Positions 1 through 6,455 of a stretch of DNA of 6,864 nucleotides are shown here, piece by piece. The notes under the pieces were generated by a model that was not told the DNA's origin, made no database searches, and was given only the letters and a program-made list of their open reading frames with translations. The first letter of the stretch is position 1; each line of letters starts with the position of its first letter. The translations under genes and the position numbers were made by a program. Origin of the DNA: a bacterium (lineage in GTDB: Bacteria; Thermosulfidibacterota; Thermosulfidibacteria; Thermosulfidibacterales; Thermosulfidibacteraceae); assembly GCA_027022065.1 (NCBI GenBank), contig JALVZS010000155.1, forward strand, positions 1-6,864, in the 5' to 3' direction.

Positions 1-1222
1 GCATTTCTATGGCGAATTCAACGGTGTTTCTTATCTCGTCCTCAACCTGATCCTCTCTAGCGAATATGTGGGCATCATCCTGGGTGAAGCCCCTCACCCT
101 CAAAAGACCGTGAAGTACCCCTGACTTTTCATACCTGTAAACTGTGCCCAGCTCAGCCAATCTTATGGGTAGATCCCTGTAGCTTCTAAGCTCACTCTTG
201 TAAACATGTATGTGGAATGGGCAGTTCATAGGCTTTACAAAATAGCTTACATTCTCAATCTTCATCTCTGGAAACATGTGCTCTTTGTAGAACTCCAAAT
301 GGCCACTGGTTTCCCAGAGCTGAGATTTGCCCACATGGGGCGTGTATATGAGCTGGTAGCCTGCTTTTTCGTGCTTCTCTTTCCAGTAGTCCTCTATTAT
401 GCGCCTGACAGTGGCACCCCTGGGAAGCCATATAACAAGACCAGGTCCAACCTCCTCTTCTATAAGGAACAGCTTTAGCTCCTTGCCTAACTTCCTGTGA
501 TCCCTTTTTTTAGCCTCTTCCAGGAAGTTTAGATACTGCTTCAACTGCTTCTTATCAGGGAAGGAAACCCCGTATATGCGCTGGAGCATTTTGTTGCGCT
601 CATCTCCCCTCCAGTAAGCTCCAGCCACGCTGGTGAGCTTAAACGCCTTAACTAGTCCTGTTCTGGGAATATGGGGACCTCTGCACAGATCTATAAACTC
701 ACCCGTTTTGTAAAGGGAAACCACATCATCTTCTATCTCGTTGAGGATCTCAATCTTATAGCTCTCCCCCATCTCGTTAAAGAGCCTCCTAGCCTCCTCT
801 TTGGACATCTCCAGGCGCTCAAAAGGATGGTCCTCCTTCACTATCTTTGCCATCTCCTGCTCAATTTTCTCCAGATCCCCCGGAGTAAAAGAGCGCTCAA
901 AGTCAAAGTCGTAGTAAAAGCCCGTCTCTATGGGAGGCCCTATTGTAACCTTAACCGTGGGAAACAGGCGCTTAACAGCAGCGGCCATTATGTGAGCCGT
1001 GCTGTGCCAAAAAGTCTCCTTTCCCTCTCTATCATCAAAGGTGATGGGAACCACCTCAGCATCAGAATCAATCCTATAAAACAGATCCACCAGCTTACCG
1101 TTCACCTTGGCAACAAGGGCCTTCTTCGCCAACTTGGGATTCAGCTTTTCTATAACCTCACCCACGCTAACACCAGGCTCAAATTGCCCCTCTTCACCAG
1201 TAGAAAGCCTAACATTTATCAT
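1..1222 (-). CDS. thrS: Threonyl-tRNA synthetase, N-terminal 407 residues (3' end cut by window edge)
   Basis: Class II aminoacyl-tRNA synthetase that charges tRNA-Thr with threonine in the cytoplasm and hydrolyses mischarged Ser-tRNA-Thr. The ATG at 1222 follows a strong Shine-Dalgarno (GGGAGGG, 1229-1235, six bases away). Visible domains in order: TGS domain (about 1-60); editing domain with HSTAH, giving His73 and His77, then Asp178, Cys180 and His184 in DLCRGPH; then the start of the catalytic core with KPMNCPFH and [11 protein letters not shown]. Cys334 and His385 fall on the positions of two of the three zinc ligands of the E. coli enzyme, and the editing histidines also match its numbering. 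The third zinc ligand, motif 3 and the anticodon-binding domain (about 235 residues, judged from the roughly 640-residue family length) lie outside the window. Separated by 110 bases from the tRNA-Val gene upstream. Identification is firm; whether the gene is complete cannot be seen. Confidence 0.97.
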   Translation of the reverse strand, partial: MINVRLSTGEEGQFEPGVSVGEVIEKLNPKLAKKALVAKVNGKLVDLFYRIDSDAEVVPITFDDREGKETFWHSTAHIMAAAVKRLFPTVKVTIGPPIETGFYYDFDFERSFTPGDLEKIEQEMAKIVKEDHPFERLEMSKEEARRLFNEMGESYKIEILNEIEDDVVSLYKTGEFIDLCRGPHIPRTGLVKAFKLTSVAGAYWRGDERNKMLQRIYGVSFPDKKQLKQYLNFLEEAKKRDHRKLGKELKLFLIEEEVGPGLVIWLPRGATVRRIIEDYWKEKHEKAGYQLIYTPHVGKSQLWETSGHLEFYKEHMFPEMKIENVSYFVKPMNCPFHIHVYKSELRSYRDLPIRLAELGTVYRYEKSGVLHGLLRVRGFTQDDAHIFAREDQVEDEIRNTVEFAIEM

Positions 1223-1228
1223 CTTACA

Positions 1229-1297
1229 CCCTCCCAGAATACACCTTGCGCCCATGCATTAGCATATATGAACCACAAAGACCATACACAAGGAGGG
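1229..1297 (-). promoter_or_regulatory. thrS 5' leader with a possible Shine-Dalgarno-masking structure
   Basis: Read on the minus strand, CCCTCCT (1291-1297) is complementary over seven bases (one G-U pair) to GGGAGGG (1229-1235), the ribosome-binding site of thrS. The overlapping CCTTGTG (1287-1293) can instead pair with CGCAAGG (1244-1250) over seven bases (one G-U pair). The two stems share bases 1291-1293, so they exclude each other: one hides the ribosome-binding site, the other leaves it free. Complementarity is seen in the sequence; control of translation is inference. ThrRS autoregulates through its mRNA leader in E. coli, but I see no tRNA-Thr-like anticodon arm here. The structure requires transcription starting upstream of 1297, for example from the tRNA promoter, and would be lost if the candidate promoter at 1263-1291 is used. 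Confidence 0.3.
1263..1291 (-). promoter_or_regulatory. Weak candidate promoter for thrS
   Basis: On the minus strand TTGTGT (1286-1291) and TATATG (1263-1268) are 17 bases apart and could be -35 and -10 boxes. Transcription would start near 1256 and give a leader of roughly 35 bases. The -35 box matches consensus at only three positions, so this is a weak call in AT-rich sequence. Read-through from the tRNA promoter is the alternative. Confidence 0.25.
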
Positions 1298-1320
1298 AAA
1301 ATGGAAAAATCAGGAGTGGC

Positions 1321-1332
1321 AAAAATAAAAAA
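1321..1332 (-). terminator. T-rich tract directly after tRNA-Val, possible termination or 3'-processing site
   Basis: Immediately after the encoded CCA the transcript reads six U, one A, five U. The acceptor and T stems of the tRNA would be the preceding structure, so the tract might end the tRNA transcript without a separate hairpin, or simply be a cleavage site for 3' trimming. No independent hairpin is present, so the call is tentative. Confidence 0.3.
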
Positions 1333-1407
1333 TGGTAGGGACGGGCGGATTTGAACCGCCGACCCCTTGCGCGTCAAGCAAGTGCTCTCCCCCTGAGCTA
1401 CGTCCCT
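1333..1407 (-). tRNA. tRNA-Val, anticodon GAC, CCA encoded
   Basis: A 75-base cloverleaf can be drawn by hand. The acceptor stem AGGGACG pairs with CGTCCCT, the discriminator is A and CCA is encoded (1333-1335). The D stem is GCTC/GAGC around a loop containing GG. The anticodon stem CTTGC/GCAAG holds the loop TTGACGC, so the anticodon is GAC and it reads the valine codons GUC and GUU. The variable loop has five bases, and the T stem GGCGG/CCGCC holds the loop TTCAAAT. All stems pair fully. It is isolated, not part of a tRNA cluster, and lies between the PUA-like gene and thrS on the same strand. Confidence 0.96.
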
Positions 1408-1426
1408 ACACCTTCCGTTTTTTCTA

Positions 1427-1453
1427 ATTATCCTCAAGCAGCCTCCTTGTCAA
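1427..1453 (-). promoter_or_regulatory. Promoter for tRNA-Val
   Basis: On the minus strand a perfect -35 hexamer TTGACA (1448-1453) is followed after 15 bases by GATAAT (1427-1432), a five-of-six match to the -10 box. The alternative TAATTA (1425-1430) has a 17-base spacer but matches poorly. The -10 box ends 19 bases before the mature tRNA 5' end, implying a short leader of about a dozen bases. It sits just past the stop codon of the PUA-like gene, so the tRNA can be expressed independently of the upstream operon. No terminator hairpin is visible between that stop and the promoter. Confidence 0.55.
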
Positions 1454-1467
1454 GAAGATAGGCACCG

Positions 1468-1926
1468 CTACAAAGAAGTCTTTACTCTCCTTGCAGCAGG
1501 CACCTGGTTCTTCAAAACATCCCCCACAACAACAGCAGATCCCAGTGGAATGCTTCTGTACCTCACTATCACCTGCCCTTTAAGATTTCCCCACCTGTTT
1601 TTAAGATCCATTCCTCTTATAAAGGCCTCCCGCTCTTCTTCGTTTACCTCTACCACATTCCTTACAGCGTGTTTACCAAAAAGCTGGATAGCATGTGTTG
1701 AAAGTCTGAAACCGCCCTTTGTGAGGCTTTGGGCAAACCTAAAGCCTCTCCTTGAACACATGGAAGCATCATCAAAACCAAAACAGCCTTTGGATGTGAT
1801 CCAAAACTCTCCTTTTCTCCTCTGAAAAACAACATACCTTTCAAAAATTTCAGAAGAAATCCCAAATCTATCTTCAATAAACCTCAACAGCTCCTGAACA
1901 ACGGCCTTTTCCTTTTTACCCTGCAC
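1468..1926 (-). CDS. Stand-alone PUA-like RNA-binding domain protein (RsmF C-terminal type), 152 aa
   Basis: The sequence resembles the C-terminal PUA-like domain of RsmF/NOL1/NOP2-type rRNA m5C methyltransferases. It has an FGI segment near residue 21, a hydrophobic strand leading to WITS (42-45), a GFRFAQ turn (61-66), a middle 'STHAIQLFG' stretch (76-84) typical of the segment after the PUA core, and an ending with PLGSAVVVGDVLKNQVP (127-143) like the family's 'PLGwGk..g..LKNhyP'. No SAM-binding methyltransferase core precedes it, so it probably binds RNA but is unlikely to methylate on its own. The start is GTG at 1926, with a purine-rich GAGGGGG seven bases upstream, overlapping xseA by 43 bases. 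A TTG at 1887 overlaps the xseA stop as TTGA, but has its GGAG only three bases away and would remove helix residues expected before FGI. Family assignment is from pattern recognition and is moderately sure; the RNA target is unknown. Confidence 0.62.
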   Translation of the reverse strand: MQGKKEKAVVQELLRFIEDRFGISSEIFERYVVFQRRKGEFWITSKGCFGFDDASMCSRRGFRFAQSLTKGGFRLSTHAIQLFGKHAVRNVVEVNEEEREAFIRGMDLKNRWGNLKGQVIVRYRSIPLGSAVVVGDVLKNQVPAARRVKTSL

Positions 1927-3236
1927 TCCAATGCCCCCTCTGCCAGTTCCACCATCACCATATCGCCCACATCAACCCTATTGGGATCTTTAAGCACCTT
2001 TCCGTTGTAGTAGCAGATGGCGTATCCCCTAGAAAGAACAGCTCTTGGAGAAAGGGCCTCAAGCTTTGAAGAAAACGCATTTAACATGCCCTTCTTTTCA
2101 GAAAGCCTGTTATGGAAAGCATAAAGCATCCTATCCTTGAGGGTTAAAAGGCCTCTTCTAAAATCTGCCACCTTCAGAGCAGGATGGTTCTTTAAAAGAT
2201 CCCCCTTCAGTCTTTCAAGAGAGCGCCTGGATTCCTTTATCACCGCACGGGTGTATCTATCCATCCTATCGGCAAGCTCATCCAAACGAATACTTGCCTC
2301 CGCCACACACCTCTTGGGGTCTCTCAGCTCCAGTCTCCTTTTCAGAATCTCAAGATCCTTAACGCAGTGGCTCAACCTATTCTCCATGTAGGAGGTTAAG
2401 TACCTGCGCCATCTGTCCAGAGCTTCCCTTAGTCCCTGGTGCCTGTCCACCAAAAACCTGGCAGCATGAGTAGGGGTAGCACATCTGTGATCCGCAACGA
2501 AGTCCGCTATGGTCCAATCCCTCTCGTGCCCCACAGCAGAAATAACAGGCACCTCTGACGCAAATATGGCCCTGGCCACTTCCTCCTCATTAAAGGCCCA
2601 TAGGTCCTCCACGGAGCCTCCACCTCTTGTGAGAACTATCACATCAACAGGAAACTCCTCGTTAAAGAACCTTATGCCCTCTACTATCTCCCTAACTGCC
2701 TCTTTCCCCTGAACGTGGGAAGGATATATCACAATGCGTATAAAGCAGCCACTATCTCTGATTATCCTCTTTATATCCCTTATGGCCGCACCTTCAGGAG
2801 AGGTGATGATACCCACCAGCTTTGGAAGAACAGGAATGGACTTTTTGAACTTCTCATCAAAAAGCCCTTCACTTTCCAGCTTCCTTTTAAGCTCCTCAAA
2901 GCGCTTGTAAAGGGCGCCCCAGCCCACCTCTTCCACATAATCCACAACCAGGCTATACTCTCCCCTGGGCATGTAGAGATCAACCGTTCCAGTGCATATA
3001 ACCTCTTTACCCTCTTTAAGGACATCCTTGAAAAACCTGTACTTTCCCAAAAACAAAACGCATTTTAACTGCGCATTCTTGTCCTTCAGCACAAAGTAAA
3101 AGTGTCCTCTTTTGGACCTATCCAGGCTTGAGATCTCCCCTCTCACAGAAACCTGAGGATAAAAGGTGTCTTCAATAAGCTCTTTAATCCTCTCTGTAAA
3201 CTCAGTTACTGTTAAGTAATCCCTCTCTTCTCTCAT
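1884..3236 (-). CDS. xseA: Exodeoxyribonuclease VII large subunit
   Basis: Catalytic subunit of exonuclease VII, which degrades single-stranded DNA from both ends into oligonucleotides in the cytoplasm, usually as a complex with several XseB subunits. The 450 residues match the family length. An N-terminal OB fold (about 7-105) carries VRGEIS and HFYFVLKD. The catalytic domain has TSPEGAAIRDI with Asp154, TRGGGSVEDLWAFNEE with Arg204, and VGHERDWTIADF with His237 and Asp240, aligning with E. coli Asp155, Arg205, His238 and Asp241. A long helical arm follows (about 265-390), then the C-terminal cap with LSRGYAI and GD. I chose ATG 3236 because GGAG lies just upstream and LTVTEF then sits where family proteins begin; an in-frame TTG at 3269 would add eleven unlikely residues. 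It overlaps folD by 35 bases. No xseB follows; the next gene encodes the PUA-like protein. Confidence 0.96.
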   Translation of the reverse strand: MREERDYLTVTEFTERIKELIEDTFYPQVSVRGEISSLDRSKRGHFYFVLKDKNAQLKCVLFLGKYRFFKDVLKEGKEVICTGTVDLYMPRGEYSLVVDYVEEVGWGALYKRFEELKRKLESEGLFDEKFKKSIPVLPKLVGIITSPEGAAIRDIKRIIRDSGCFIRIVIYPSHVQGKEAVREIVEGIRFFNEEFPVDVIVLTRGGGSVEDLWAFNEEEVARAIFASEVPVISAVGHERDWTIADFVADHRCATPTHAARFLVDRHQGLREALDRWRRYLTSYMENRLSHCVKDLEILKRRLELRDPKRCVAEASIRLDELADRMDRYTRAVIKESRRSLERLKGDLLKNHPALKVADFRRGLLTLKDRMLYAFHNRLSEKKGMLNAFSSKLEALSPRAVLSRGYAICYYNGKVLKDPNRVDVGDMVMVELAEGALECRVKRKRPLFRSC

Positions 3237-4077
3237 AGCACTCCAGAGTGTTCTCAATGAGCATGGCAACGGTCATGGGACCTACACCGCCAGGAACAGG
3301 AGTTACGGCGGATGCGTGTCCCATAACCCCATCAAAGTCTACATCTCCAACAACCCTACCGTTAACCCTAGATATGCCAACATCAATCAGCACAGCCCCT
3401 TCCTTAACCATGTCCTTCTTGATCAGGTGCGGAACCCCTGTAGCCGAAATAACAATGTCTGCATCCTTGGTAAAATGGCTCACACACCTCGTTTTTATGT
3501 GGCAAACGGAAACCGTAGCCATTCTGTTTATGAGCATAAGGGCCATGGGCTTTCCCACGATGTTGCTGGCCCCCACCATAACCACATCTCTTCCCTCAAC
3601 ATCTATTCCATAGTGGTCAAGAAGCAGCATCACTCCCTTAGGTGTGCAGGGCTTAATACCTCTATTATCCCCTATGGCCAAAAGCCCAACATTGTAGGGA
3701 TGAAATCCATCAACGTCCTTTGCAGGATGTATCATGTTGATAAGCTCATTGGTCCTGTCCCTTAGGCGCTCTGGTAGTGGGAGCTGAACCAATATCCCAT
3801 CTACATCGTCTCTCTCATTAAGGGCATGTATGCACTCTGCAATCTCATCAAACCCTACATTCTCAGGAAACTCATAGGAAAAGGATCTTATCCCCACCTT
3901 ACCACAGGTCTCGTGCTTTTTGGACACATATATGCGAGAAGCTGGATCGTCGCCAACTAGAATAACAGCAAGCCCAGGGGAACGCCTACCGCACGAGACA
4001 TACTTTTCAACCTTTCTTTTGGCCTCTTCCAGTACCTTTTGGGCAAGTTCCCTCCCGGAAAGCACCCTGGTCTCCAT
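3202..4077 (-). CDS. folD: Bifunctional methylene-THF dehydrogenase / methenyl-THF cyclohydrolase
   Basis: Converts 5,10-methylene-THF to 5,10-methenyl-THF with NADP (or NAD), then hydrolyses it to 10-formyl-THF, supplying one-carbon units for purines and formyl-methionine; all steps are reversible. The 291 residues match the usual size. Catalytic Tyr50 and Lys54 stand in IYVSKKHETC, Gln98 in VQLPLP and Asp121 in KDVDGFHP. The Rossmann-fold nucleotide loop reads GASNIVGKP (169-177), with Ala after the first Gly as in E. coli FolD, and the C-terminal signature PGGVGPMT is at 262-269. The ATG at 4077 overlaps the ymdB stop as TAATG and has an AGGAGG four bases upstream. Its product chemistry links it to the 5-formyl-THF cyclo-ligase at the head of the same gene block, which produces the methenyl-THF that FolD uses. 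Cofactor preference cannot be decided from sequence alone. Confidence 0.97.
   Translation of the reverse strand: METRVLSGRELAQKVLEEAKRKVEKYVSCGRRSPGLAVILVGDDPASRIYVSKKHETCGKVGIRSFSYEFPENVGFDEIAECIHALNERDDVDGILVQLPLPERLRDRTNELINMIHPAKDVDGFHPYNVGLLAIGDNRGIKPCTPKGVMLLLDHYGIDVEGRDVVMVGASNIVGKPMALMLINRMATVSVCHIKTRCVSHFTKDADIVISATGVPHLIKKDMVKEGAVLIDVGISRVNGRVVGDVDFDGVMGHASAVTPVPGGVGPMTVAMLIENTLECYERREGLLNSN
3241..3244 (-). promoter_or_regulatory. Ribosome-binding site deciding the xseA start
   Basis: GGAG on the minus strand, four bases before ATG 3236 and inside the 3' end of folD. No comparable site precedes the in-frame TTG at 3269. The short spacing and position inside folD suggest translation of xseA is coupled to folD. 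Confidence 0.5.
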
Positions 4078-4859
4078 TACCCCTCCTCTTTCAAGAAGAT
4101 CCTCTCAAGCTTCAAGCACCTTCCGCTTTCCTCGTCAACTTCCAGAAAAACCCCATTCAGCATCACGGGACCTTTGGCTACCTTAAACTTCACAGGCACA
4201 TGGTAGATTATCCTGTAAAGTGCCTCTTTAAAATCCATGCCTATTGAGGAGTTTATGGGACCCGTCATGCCTACATCGGTTATGAACCCCGTATAGCCAT
4301 CCAGTATCCTCTCGTCGCAGGTTTGAACATGTGTGTGCGTTCCCAAAACGGCAGAAACCCTACCCGTGAGGTAAAAGGCCAGAAGGGACTTCTCTGCTGT
4401 GGCCTCTGCATGGAAGTCTACAATTTTCACCTTTATATCACTTCCGATGAGGTTGAGCAGCGAATCCATGGCTCTAAAAGGGCAATCAATGCACTCCATA
4501 AACACCCTTCCCTGAAGGTTTATGACGGCAACGGACACCCCATCCACATCCAGCGCAAGCCACCCCCTGCCCGGAGTCCCTGCAGGGTAGTTGGCGGGAC
4601 GAAGCAGCCTGTCAAAAGAGTCCATTTCTTTCACAAACTCTTTTTTGTTCCACACATGGTTTCCCGTGGTTACAACATCTATGCCAAGCTCTAGAAGCTC
4701 CTGATATATCTCCTTTGTGAGTCCAAAGCCGCCTGCCGCATTCTCTCCATTTGCTATTATAAGATGAGGTGCGTATTTATCTTTAAGGGCAGGAAGCCAC
4801 ATCTTCAGGGCCTTCCTGCCCGCCCTTCCCACTATATCTCCAATAAAGAGTATCCTCAT
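4077..4859 (-). CDS. ymdB: YmdB-family metallophosphodiesterase (TIGR00282)
   Basis: Cytoplasmic calcineurin-like metallophosphoesterase with a two-metal centre. The B. subtilis homologue hydrolyses 2',3'-cAMP/cAMP in vitro and is needed for normal biofilm and motility gene expression; the physiological substrate here is unknown. The 260 residues match the family. All metal and active-site positions are present: Asp8 (GDIVG), Glu39 and Asn40 (GENAAG), Asn67 and His68 (TGNHVW), His150 ([10 protein letters not shown]), and His175 and His177 (GTHTHVQT), on the same numbers as in the B. subtilis enzyme. The DVGMTGP motif (195-201) is also kept. The ATG at 4859 overlaps the rny stop as ATGA, with GGAG eight bases upstream, so it is probably translationally coupled to RNase Y. 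The rny-ymdB order is the same in B. subtilis, supporting a shared role in RNA turnover. The name follows B. subtilis; E. coli ymdB is an unrelated macrodomain gene. Confidence 0.94.
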   Translation of the reverse strand: MRILFIGDIVGRAGRKALKMWLPALKDKYAPHLIIANGENAAGGFGLTKEIYQELLELGIDVVTTGNHVWNKKEFVKEMDSFDRLLRPANYPAGTPGRGWLALDVDGVSVAVINLQGRVFMECIDCPFRAMDSLLNLIGSDIKVKIVDFHAEATAEKSLLAFYLTGRVSAVLGTHTHVQTCDERILDGYTGFITDVGMTGPINSSIGMDFKEALYRIIYHVPVKFKVAKGPVMLNGVFLEVDEESGRCLKLERIFLKEEG

Positions 4860-6439
4860 GTGGCGTACTCCACAGCCCTGGTTTCACGGATAACATGCAC
4901 CTTTATCTGTCCGGGATAGGTGAGCTCGTTCTTCAGTCTGCCGGCTATCTCCTTGGCAAGGAAATATATATCCTCGTCGCTCACCTCCTCAGGAATGACT
5001 ATCACACGTAGCTCCCTTCCAGCCTGTATCGCATAGGCCCTTTCAACTCCCTCGTAGGACTGGGCTATCTCTTCCATCTTTGCTATGCGCTTGAGATAGG
5101 CTTCCACCATCTCCCTTCTCGCACCAGGCCTTGCAGCAGAAAGGGCATCCGCTGCAGCAAGAAGCACCGCCTCAACCGTTTGAGGCTCCACCTCACCGTG
5201 ATGAGACGCTATGGCGTTCACCACCTTTTCATTTTCTCCGTACTTTTTAGCAAGCTCTGCACCTATAAGTGCATGGGATCCCTCAACCTCGTGATCTACA
5301 GCCTTCCCTATGTCGTGAAGCAAACCGATCCTTTTTGCAAAGGCCACATCAAGGCCAAGCTCTGCCGCCATGATTCCGCAGAAGGTGGCCACCTCTTTTG
5401 AGTGTTCAAGCATGTTTTGGGCATAGCTCGTTCTAAAGTAGAGCCTGCCCACAAGCTTAACCAGCTCTGGATGAAGGTTGTGTATCCCAAGCTCAAACAC
5501 GGTAGATTCGCCCAGCTCTTTGATAAAGTTCTCCACCTCTCTTCTCTTTCTCTTAACCACCTCTTCAATCCTTGCAGGGTGTATCCTTCCGTCCTTCACC
5601 AGGGCCTCAAGGGCACGCCTTGCCACCTCTCTCCTCACTGAATCATGGCATGAAAGAACCACCGTTTCAGGGGTATCGTCTATAATGAGATCAACTCCTG
5701 TTGCAGCCTCAAAGGCCCTTATGTTTCTACCCTCTCTCCCTATTATCCTTCCCTTCATCTCATCAGAGGGGAGGTGAACCACAGATACCGTGGTTTCTGC
5801 AACCTCTTCTGCAGCGTATCTTTGAATGGCGAGAGCTATAATTTCCTTTGCCTTTTTCTCAGCAGTCTCTTTGGCCTCCTCCTCTATGGACCTAACGATC
5901 TCATACGCTTCTCTTCTAGCCTCTTCTATCATGGCATTTTTCAAGGCCTCCTTCGCCTCCTCCTCCGTCATCTTGGCTATCTCCTGCAGCTTCTTTCTGG
6001 CCTCCTCCTTCAGATCCTCAAGCTCCTTCTTAGCCTCCTCCAGTTCTGCCTTGGCCTGCTCAAGCTCAGACTCCCGATTTTTAAGCTGTTCCTCAAAAAT
6101 CCTCAGCTCCTTCTCACGAAGATCCAGATTTTGAGCCCTTCTATCCAGGTTCTCCTCACGCATAACTATGCGGCTTTCGGCCTTCTCAAGCTCCGCCTTC
6201 TTTCTCCTCACCTCCTCTTCAAACTGCAACCGCTCTTTATGTATCTCCTCCTTGGCCTCAAGGATCCTTTCCTTCTTTATAGCCTCCGCCTCTTTACGGG
6301 CCTCATCAATGATCCTTTTGGCCTCCCTCTTTGCCTCCTCCAGCTTGCCTCTAGCCAAACTCTGTTGGTGGCCCACCATGAAAAATCCACCAACGGCAAC
6401 GCCTATAATCACACCGAGAAAAAGCATAACCACTCCCAT
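4856..6439 (-). CDS. rny: Ribonuclease Y
   Basis: Membrane-anchored endoribonuclease that initiates mRNA decay in many bacteria lacking an RNase E-based system. Domains of the 527-residue protein in order: one N-terminal transmembrane helix (about 2-23), a long charged coiled coil rich in Glu, Lys, Ala and Arg (about 28-205), a KH RNA-binding domain with the GREG loop at 234-237 (within [12 protein letters not shown]), and an HD domain (about 342-440) with LEHS (His346), LLHDIGK (His375-Asp376), [14 protein letters not shown] and [14 protein letters not shown]. subtilis RNase Y is 520 residues, so it is full length, with the catalytic His-Asp pair intact. I place the start at ATG 6439, six bases after GGGAGG; an in-frame TTG at 6445 abuts that site directly and is unlikely. 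It follows the cyclo-ligase by 16 bases and overlaps ymdB by four. Confidence 0.97.
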   Translation of the reverse strand: MGVVMLFLGVIIGVAVGGFFMVGHQQSLARGKLEEAKREAKRIIDEARKEAEAIKKERILEAKEEIHKERLQFEEEVRRKKAELEKAESRIVMREENLDRRAQNLDLREKELRIFEEQLKNRESELEQAKAELEEAKKELEDLKEEARKKLQEIAKMTEEEAKEALKNAMIEEARREAYEIVRSIEEEAKETAEKKAKEIIALAIQRYAAEEVAETTVSVVHLPSDEMKGRIIGREGRNIRAFEAATGVDLIIDDTPETVVLSCHDSVRREVARRALEALVKDGRIHPARIEEVVKRKRREVENFIKELGESTVFELGIHNLHPELVKLVGRLYFRTSYAQNMLEHSKEVATFCGIMAAELGLDVAFAKRIGLLHDIGKAVDHEVEGSHALIGAELAKKYGENEKVVNAIASHHGEVEPQTVEAVLLAAADALSAARPGARREMVEAYLKRIAKMEEIAQSYEGVERAYAIQAGRELRVIVIPEEVSDEDIYFLAKEIAGRLKNELTYPGQIKVHVIRETRAVEYAT

Positions 6440-6445
6440 CTCCAA

Positions 6446-6451
6446 CCTCCC
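6446..6451 (-). promoter_or_regulatory. Ribosome-binding site deciding the rny start
   Basis: GGGAGG on the minus strand, six bases from ATG 6439 and zero bases from the in-frame TTG at 6445. The spacing selects the ATG. The site lies within the 16-base gap after the cyclo-ligase stop codon, leaving no room for a separate rny promoter there. Confidence 0.7.
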
Positions 6452-6455
6452 GAAA

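Noticed and set aside
1223-1332. T-box riboswitch ahead of thrS
   Set aside because: The leader is only 110 bases, has no T-box consensus apart from AGGGTG in the ribosome-binding site, no specifier loop and no terminator hairpin.
671-1354. Plus-strand 227-codon frame opposite the thrS 5' half and the tRNA
   Set aside because: It runs antisense to a clear ThrRS and into a tRNA gene; the translation shows no recognisable family.
1219-1437. 72-codon minus-strand frame spanning the tRNA and thrS leader
   Set aside because: It is read through the whole tRNA-Val gene and lacks any domain; the tRNA explains the conservation there.
4856-6445. rny starting at the TTG at 6445
   Set aside because: The Shine-Dalgarno GGGAGG touches that TTG with no spacer, whereas the ATG at 6439 has a normal six-base spacing.
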